Origin: Massilia psychrophila
GTDB lineage: Bacteria; Pseudomonadota; Gammaproteobacteria; Burkholderiales; Burkholderiaceae_D
Length of the DNA: 64,000 nt
Reading direction: 5' to 3'
Assembly: GCF_002760665.1 (NCBI RefSeq)
Contig: NZ_PDOB01000011.1
Location: forward strand, 62,001-126,000
Both the position numbers and the translations under genes were made by a program. Positions within the stretch are counted from its first letter, which is position 1, and every line of letters begins with the position of its first letter. The notes below the pieces were generated by a model. That model saw only the letters and a list, made by a program, of their open reading frames with translations, did no database searches and was not told the origin of the DNA. This document shows positions 56,660-64,000 of this stretch, piece after piece.

Positions 56660-58266
56660 GTCACCAGTCCGTAGGCGTTGCTGGCCGCTTCGAATCGCAC
56701 AAGCAAGGCGTCGATCACGGCCAATTCGACCGGTTTGGTCAAATGCGCGTCAAAACCGGCTTCCTTTGATTGGCGACGATCGTCCTCGCCGCCCCATCCG
56801 GTCAGCGCAATCAAAAAGGCGTCTTTCAACAGCGGCGTCGCACGAAACTGCCGTGCTGCTTCATAGCCGTTCATACCGGGCAGGCCAATGTCCATGAAAA
56901 CGATTTCGGGCCGGAATTTGACGCCTACCGCGAGCCCTTCCTCGCCACTGAAGGCCGCGCGCGTCTCATGGCCTGACAGCCCGAGCATCATCGACAGCAT
57001 GGTGGCGGCGTCGACGTTGTCGTCGACAACGAGAATGCGACGGCAAGCGAGCGGCATCGGCTGGCCTTCAGGCAGGCCAATGGAGGTGTTCGGCGGCGCC
57101 GGGGCCATCGGCAACCGGATCGAAAAAGTGCTGCCGAAACCTGCGCCCGCGCTTGCGGCGACGATACTGCCGCCGTGCATTTCGACCAGCTGCCGGACCA
57201 GCGCCAGGCCGATGCCCAGGCCGCCTTGGGCCCGTTCGAGGGTATGGTTGACCTGAGTGAACATGTCGAACACTTGGCTGAGCATGGGTTCGGGAATACC
57301 CAGGCCGGTGTCGGTCACTTCAATGATGACTTCAGCGTCCTGCGCCCTTGCCGACAGGGTGATCAGGCTGCCGTTTTCGCTGTATTTCGCAGAATTGCTC
57401 AGCAGGTTGCCGATCATCTGGACCAGCCGTGCCGGATCGGCTTCGAGCCATAGCGGCTGCTGCGGCAAGATCACGGTCAAGGTATGGTTGGCGGCGCGCA
57501 CCAGCGGCAGCGCGGCCTCGGCGGCCTCTTCCATGGAGACATCCACCAGCACGCGTTTCGGACGCAGCAGCACCTTGCCGCTGGTAATGCGGGAAATATC
57601 GAGCAGGTCATCGATCAGCCGTGTTACCTGGCTCAGTTGACGCTCCATGACCGTGAGAATTGCCCGCGCCGCGACGGCGTCGGTCGTCAGCCGCAGCACT
57701 TGCAATCCGCTGGCAATCGGCGCCAGCGGATTGCGCAATTCGTGCGCCAGTGTCGCAATGAATTCGTTTTTGCGGCGATCCGCTTCCGACAGTGCTTTTT
57801 CGGAACGGATCAGTGCGGCGTTGCGGCCAAACAGTTCGCGCGCCATCGCCAGGCGCTCGATGGCGTTTTCGACGATGCGGGTGAGGGCGAGCGGCGTGAG
57901 TCCGTCTTTGGCAATGTAGTCCTGGGCGCCGGCGCGCAGCACGAGGCGTCCGACCTCAGGTCCGGTTCCGCCGGTGAGGACCACAACCGGGCACACCGGC
58001 AGGCCGTCAGGCCCGGCCAGCGATGCCAGCACGTCGAGCGCATCCATGTCGGGCAAATTGAAATCGAGCACCACGCAATCTGGCATCGCCGGGCCGGCCA
58101 GCACGGCCTGCACGCCAGTTTTCCCGGTCTGCGCTTCGGCAAACAGGTAACGCCGTTCCATGCTGCCGCGAAGCAGCAGCCGCCGGATTTCGCCGCGGTC
58201 GTCAAGGCTATCGTCGATGATGACGACATGCCAGTCATGGGCCGGGCTTGCGAAGGGGGCGATCAT
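56656..58266 (-). CDS. Hybrid histidine kinase, REC-HK-REC
   Basis: A 536-residue cytoplasmic signalling protein. An N-terminal receiver domain with Asp68 in VVLDFNLPD is followed by a HisKA domain with His175 in AHELRNPLAPI, an ATPase domain (NLLSNSAKYSENG, DTGLGIPEP, GLGIGLALVRQL) and a C-terminal receiver with Asp459 in VFMDIGLPGMNG. There is no input domain other than the first receiver, so it is built to take a phosphoryl group from another kinase. It is the last gene of the phytochrome operon, 27 bases after the second bphP, which makes the phytochromes the likely donors. Confidence 0.92.
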   Translation of the reverse strand: MIAPFASPAHDWHVVIIDDSLDDRGEIRRLLLRGSMERRYLFAEAQTGKTGVQAVLAGPAMPDCVVLDFNLPDMDALDVLASLAGPDGLPVCPVVVLTGGTGPEVGRLVLRAGAQDYIAKDGLTPLALTRIVENAIERLAMARELFGRNAALIRSEKALSEADRRKNEFIATLAHELRNPLAPIASGLQVLRLTTDAVAARAILTVMERQLSQVTRLIDDLLDISRITSGKVLLRPKRVLVDVSMEEAAEAALPLVRAANHTLTVILPQQPLWLEADPARLVQMIGNLLSNSAKYSENGSLITLSARAQDAEVIIEVTDTGLGIPEPMLSQVFDMFTQVNHTLERAQGGLGIGLALVRQLVEMHGGSIVAASAGAGFGSTFSIRLPMAPAPPNTSIGLPEGQPMPLACRRILVVDDNVDAATMLSMMLGLSGHETRAAFSGEEGLAVGVKFRPEIVFMDIGLPGMNGYEAARQFRATPLLKDAFLIALTGWGGEDDRRQSKEAGFDAHLTKPVELAVIDALLVRFEAASNAYGLVT

Positions 58267-58293
58267 GAATCGACGTCTGTATCAGTCATCGTC

Positions 58294-60686
58294 CTACTCA
58301 CGTGCGTCCCCTTTGGGTAAAGTGAAGTAAAACGTCGTTCCACAGCCTAGCTGCGAATCGAGCCATATTTTTCCGTCATGCCGCTCCACCAGCTTGCGCA
58401 CCACAGTCAAACCAGTGCCGGTGCCGCCACCGTACTCGTCGCGCCCATGGAGTCGTTTGAACAGCTTGAAGATATGGGAGAAATATGCCGCGTGGATGCC
58501 GATGCCGTTGTCGGCTACGTAATAGATCGTATGCTGCAGCGAAGCGCGCGGACAGCCAGGCCTGGCGTGAAGTTCGCCGGGGACGATCGTGCCGACCTCG
58601 ATGCGCTGTGGATCGGCGGCCGTATAGCGCAGCGCATTCGAAATAAGGTGAGCGAAAATCTCCCTGCACCAGCCTCGATTGCAGCGCACGATGGGAAGCG
58701 GCCGCGGAAGGATGAGTTCCAGATGCCGATCTTCGGGCCGGCGGACCATCTCGACGGCCTCGGCGACGATCTCGCTCAGGTGTACCGTATCGAGCGTCAG
58801 GCCGGCCTTGCCAATGCGGGCGAAGTACATGAGCGATTCAAGCAGGCTGTCCATGCGCGCCGTCAGTTGCACCATGCGATCGAGCTTGTTACGGTCTTGG
58901 TTATCGAGCAGCGCAGCGTCTTCCGTCAGCTGGGAAGCGTATTGTTGAATGCCGCGCAGGGGTTCCTTCAAGTCGTGGCTGGTAACATAGTTGAACGCAT
59001 CGAGTTCCGCGTGGCTGTTGGCCAACTCGGCATGCAGGGTGGAGCGCTGCTCGGCAATGTCGACGACCAGTTCGACCAATTGCTGCCGTAATTTGGCCGC
59101 CGCCTCGCGTTCCACCAGCGTCCACGGCAAAGAACGTTCGCGCACCGATTCGACGAATAAGGCGAAACTGACGCGCGGGGTCAGGCGCGGTCCGTTCGGG
59201 CCCGCCACCATGGCCTTGTCGTGCGGGTTGCCGGCCCAGTTCACGGTCTGGATCGTCTCCGGCCGGAACCACAGCATCAGGTCGCGCCCGCCGCGCGAAA
59301 CCGGCACAGCCAATAAACCGCTGGCGACGTTGGCAAACCTGGCCGCGGCAGGGTAATCGCGCACCAGGCAATCGGTGGCATACAGCGGCTCTTTATTGGG
59401 CGCAAGCTGGACGTCGTTCAACCATTCGCCCAGATCGGTCAGCTCGGTGACGTCGGGTGTTTGCCCCACACGGCACCATTGACCATCGTGGAAGAGCGCG
59501 GCGCCGCCCGCTTCGATGCCGTCCAGCAGGGACGGCATGCCGTCCGCAGGCACGCCAGCGGCCAGCACCGCGACACCGCCTTCGCGCGCGGCAACCGTCA
59601 ATAGTTGCTGGTGGGTCGACTCCAGCTTGAGCCGGTAAGCCAGGTGTTCCCTGTCCTCGGCGGCATTATGCTGGAGCGATACGACCTGGGCCAGAAATTC
59701 GCAGGCCGCCCGCACCTGGTAGGGCAGATGCTTGGGCTCGTCGTAATGGTGGCAGGCGATCAGGCCCCATAACTGGTCGTTGCGGCGGATTGCCAGGGTC
59801 GCGGACCCGCTGACCGCCATGTTCTGCAGGTATTCGGTGTACATGATCGACACGCCGCGCAGGAAACAGTACGTCATGTCGAGCGGCCGGTTGGTATCGG
59901 GATTAACCAAGGGAACCATTTCGGCCAGCGCGCCGGAGATGTCGGGGATCGGGCGCAGCCAGATTTTGCTGAACATGTCGCGCGCCGGCTTCGGAAAATC
60001 TTCCGCCGGAAAGTGCATGCCGAGCCACGGCGCCAGGTCGGTGCGCCGGCTCTCGGCAAAAATCTCGCCGTGACCATCCTGATGGAACTTGTACACCACC
60101 ACCCGGTGCATGCCGGTGATGTCGCGGATCTCTTCGGCGGCCAAGGTGCAAAACGCCAGTAGCGAGTGGGCAGTCTGCAGCCGCGCCACGGTCTTTTTGA
60201 CCATGGCGTAATAGTCGGCGCTGACAGCACCCGTGTGGCCGGTCGATTCGCATTCGAGGATCGCCACGCCGTCGATGGCGTGAACCGTCACATCGACCAT
60301 GCCCGCCATGCCCATTTTGTTACGGCCGGCAGGCAACGATAAAAGATATACCGGATTGCGGTCGAGCGATTGCCCGATGAGCAAGTCCCGTAATTGTTGC
60401 TCGCCGTCGACACCGATCACGGCGCCGACCGGACCGTTCAACATTGCCTCGACACTAAGACCGAGCACGGCCTGGACATTGTCGCTTGCCTGCACGATGC
60501 ACAGGTCGGCCAGGCGCAGTACCAGCAGCGCCCCGTGCGCCTGCACGCATCCCGGGGTTTGCACCGGTTCGCTGTCGCAGTTGTTGAAGTTCAAGCCGTC
60601 CCGTTTTGTGCTGTACGCGGTGCCATGCGCTTGCTGAGAAAAAGTTGGCGTTGTCGCCTTGCCGTCGGTCGTCGTCATTGAATTGG

Positions 60687-60690
<4 letters not shown>
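58294..60690 (-). CDS. bphP: Bacteriophytochrome histidine kinase (second copy)
   Basis: A 798-residue red/far-red photoreceptor kinase with PAS-GAF-PHY-HisKA-HATPase order. The biliverdin-attachment Cys38 is in NNCDSEPVQTPGC. In GAF the motif equivalent to PASDIP is PAEDFP with Asp231, the pyrrole-water His position is Tyr284 (SIMYTEYLQNM), and the His of LIACHH is kept (about residue 314). The PHY tongue has PRVSF and WAGNPHDK. The kinase His572 is in TSHDLKEPLRG and the ATPase domain has DNGIGIHAAYF. The start is fixed by the ATGA overlap with the preceding bphP. It is a tandem paralogue of that gene. Confidence 0.93.
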
Positions 60691-63038
<2,348 letters not shown>

Positions 63039-63043
63039 CGGTT

Positions 63044-63628
63044 CTATTTTCCCTCGCACCAATGCTGGAGCGCTTCAAAGGTCGCGCGCGCGCTGGCAAC
63101 GACTTTGTCTTGTTCATCAGACCCGGAAGAAAAGGTCGCGATGGCAGTGCGAAATTGCTGCCACATCGCACCTGTGTGTTCGCCATAGCCATCAAAAAAC
63201 TTTCCGCCCGAGGCCGGCGAAATGGCCAATTTCCGCCCAACGTGGCGGCTGATGATCACGCCGCCCAAGGTGGCGCCTTCAAGCACGTACAGGCAACCGA
63301 AGCACTCGGCGGCGCTGACGAGTGGCGGTAGCTTCGTGCAAAGAGGCAAACACGCGGTGGCTTGCCCAAGCGCTTTCAAATCGGCTTCCAACAGCGGCGT
63401 CTTGCGCCGTTCTTGTACTGCAAGCGCAGCGGCGAGCGCACCACGGCCGTCGAGAATGCGCGCTTCGACCGGCTTGTAGAAACCATAAAATTGCGCAAGC
63501 CGACGCCGGTACGCCTCTGCAGTGAGGTCATCGTCCATCAACCGCAGGGTTTGCTCGATGGCGTCATGCTGATCGCGTGTTTCGGTGCGCAATCGGGAGA
63601 GCAAAGGGAGTTGCAAGGTGACGGTCAT
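63044..63628 (-). CDS. bphO: Biliverdin-producing heme oxygenase
   Basis: A 194-residue all-helical heme oxygenase that opens heme to biliverdin, iron and CO. The proximal His is probably in TRDQHDAIEQTLRL near the N-terminus, and the distal-helix region is FGCLYVLEGATLGGVIIS. Its place as first gene of an operon with two phytochromes is typical of bphO. The ATG at 63628 has no clear Shine-Dalgarno. Confidence 0.93.
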   Translation of the reverse strand: MTVTLQLPLLSRLRTETRDQHDAIEQTLRLMDDDLTAEAYRRRLAQFYGFYKPVEARILDGRGALAAALAVQERRKTPLLEADLKALGQATACLPLCTKLPPLVSAAECFGCLYVLEGATLGGVIISRHVGRKLAISPASGGKFFDGYGEHTGAMWQQFRTAIATFSSGSDEQDKVVASARATFEALQHWCEGK

Positions 63629-63867
63629 TTAGCTAGGCAAAACTTTCTGGCAACAGCAATCATCGTTCGATGAAACTTCCAGGAGGGTAAATTTAAATTG
63701 GAGAGAGAAAAGCGGGAAGAGTCAACAACGCCGGAAACCGGCCGGGCTATTCCAAAGACGTGTGGAGGTAACAGTGTGGCTGGCGGCAGGACGTACGCAG
63801 CACAGATGTTCGAACTATCATAACGACTTGTTGCGACAATACAAAGACTTAAATGAAACGAATTCAC

Positions 63868-63886
63868 GCTTGAGCGACGCTCAAGC
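63868..63886. promoter_or_regulatory. Perfect 8-bp dyad, possible operator
   Basis: GCTTGAGC-GAC-GCTCAAGC lies in the gap upstream of bphO, 18 bases before a possible plus-strand start codon at 63905. Symmetry and location suit a regulator site. The surrounding 63640-63860 stretch is AT-rich and probably holds the bphO promoter. Confidence 0.45.
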
Positions 63887-63904
63887 GGCATCGGCGACGC
63901 CCCC

Positions 63905-64000
63905 ATGCTACGACGGGCGATCGCCGGCACCAGCATCTGGCTGGCGCCAGGGTTGTTTGTTTTCACCGCCGCCGGCGCGAGCCAGGGTCCAGGTGCGCGA
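63905..64000 (+). CDS. Possible 5' end of an exported protein (partial)
   Basis: The frame is open from ATG 63905 to the end of the window and reads MLRRAIAGTSIWLAPGLFVF, then TAAGASQGPGAR, which resembles a signal peptide (basic start, hydrophobic core, Ala-x-Ala-like cleavage region). There is no good ribosome binding site, and only 32 codons are visible, so the call is tentative. Confidence 0.3.
   Translation, partial: MLRRAIAGTSIWLAPGLFVFTAAGASQGPGAR

Noticed and set aside
63625-63966. 113-codon minus-strand open frame upstream of bphO
   Set aside because: Overlaps the bphO start and the AT-rich promoter-like region; composition is not protein-like.

Overview
The window looks like chromosomal DNA of a beta-proteobacterium of the order Burkholderiales, most likely family Oxalobacteraceae (Massilia / Janthinobacterium / Duganella group). 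This rests on high G+C coding DNA, on gene neighbourhoods typical of that order (dusB-fis-purH-ruvCAB, pilT-pilU divergent from yggS-proC, a BPSS1780-type membrane protein with the alternative homoserine kinase ThrB and a DUF2782 protein next to polA, xseB-ispA-dxs, glcDEF) and on intergenic palindromes of the GGGTCTGACCC type. The genus is inference. No rRNA or tRNA gene, CRISPR array, insertion sequence or prophage was seen.

Layout. 1-2.2 kb: minus-strand operon of a secreted TAP-like peptidase and an ABC-2 exporter. 2.3-5.5 kb: rplM-rpsI, argC, a bactofilin and erpA. 5.5-11.5 kb: cell-wall recycling and remodelling (anmK, an M23 endopeptidase) opposite tyrS-dtd, then a PEBP-like protein and a histidine phosphatase. 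11.5-17 kb: dusB-fis, purH and ruvC-ruvA-ruvB. 17-23.2 kb: a small membrane protein, valS, a decayed response-regulator gene, frmA and a membrane-anchored SRPBCC protein. 23.5-25.1 kb: a DUF2384/RES toxin-antitoxin cassette behind a 9-bp tandem repeat. 25.2-35.4 kb: uvrD, an alpha/beta hydrolase, yajD with an unknown partner, thrB and polA. 35.4-38.9 kb: a repeat cluster, a DUF4382 lipoprotein, its decayed paralogue and a ZIP metal transporter. 38.9-41.9 kb: minus operon of a Rieske oxygenase, an EamA transporter and a sulfurtransferase. 42.3-50.3 kb: xseB-ispA-dxs, a cobalamin adenosyltransferase and the glycolate oxidase operon with a lipoprotein gene inserted. 50.3-55 kb: a PAS hybrid kinase and pilT-pilU-gpx. 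55-64 kb: yggS-proC facing a four-gene bacteriophytochrome operon (bphO, two bphP, hybrid kinase).

Most of the window is housekeeping. The accessory parts are the toxin-antitoxin cassette, the DUF4382 region, the Rieske operon and the light-sensing operon. In the last, BphO would supply biliverdin to two tandem phytochrome kinases, and the REC-HK-REC protein could receive or integrate their phosphoryl signal.

Three observations stand out. First, both phytochromes keep the biliverdin Cys, the PASDIP Asp and the His equivalent to H290 of Deinococcus BphP, but have Tyr where that protein has H260; the residue spacing supports the alignment exactly. Second, a six-unit 11-bp array joins the glcD stop codon to the glcE start codon and forms a chain of very short ORFs, each overlapping the next by ATGA. 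Third, short 9-12 bp tandem arrays recur at gene ends or just before starts (glcD, glcE, dxs, antitoxin), which suggests slippage-prone spacers.
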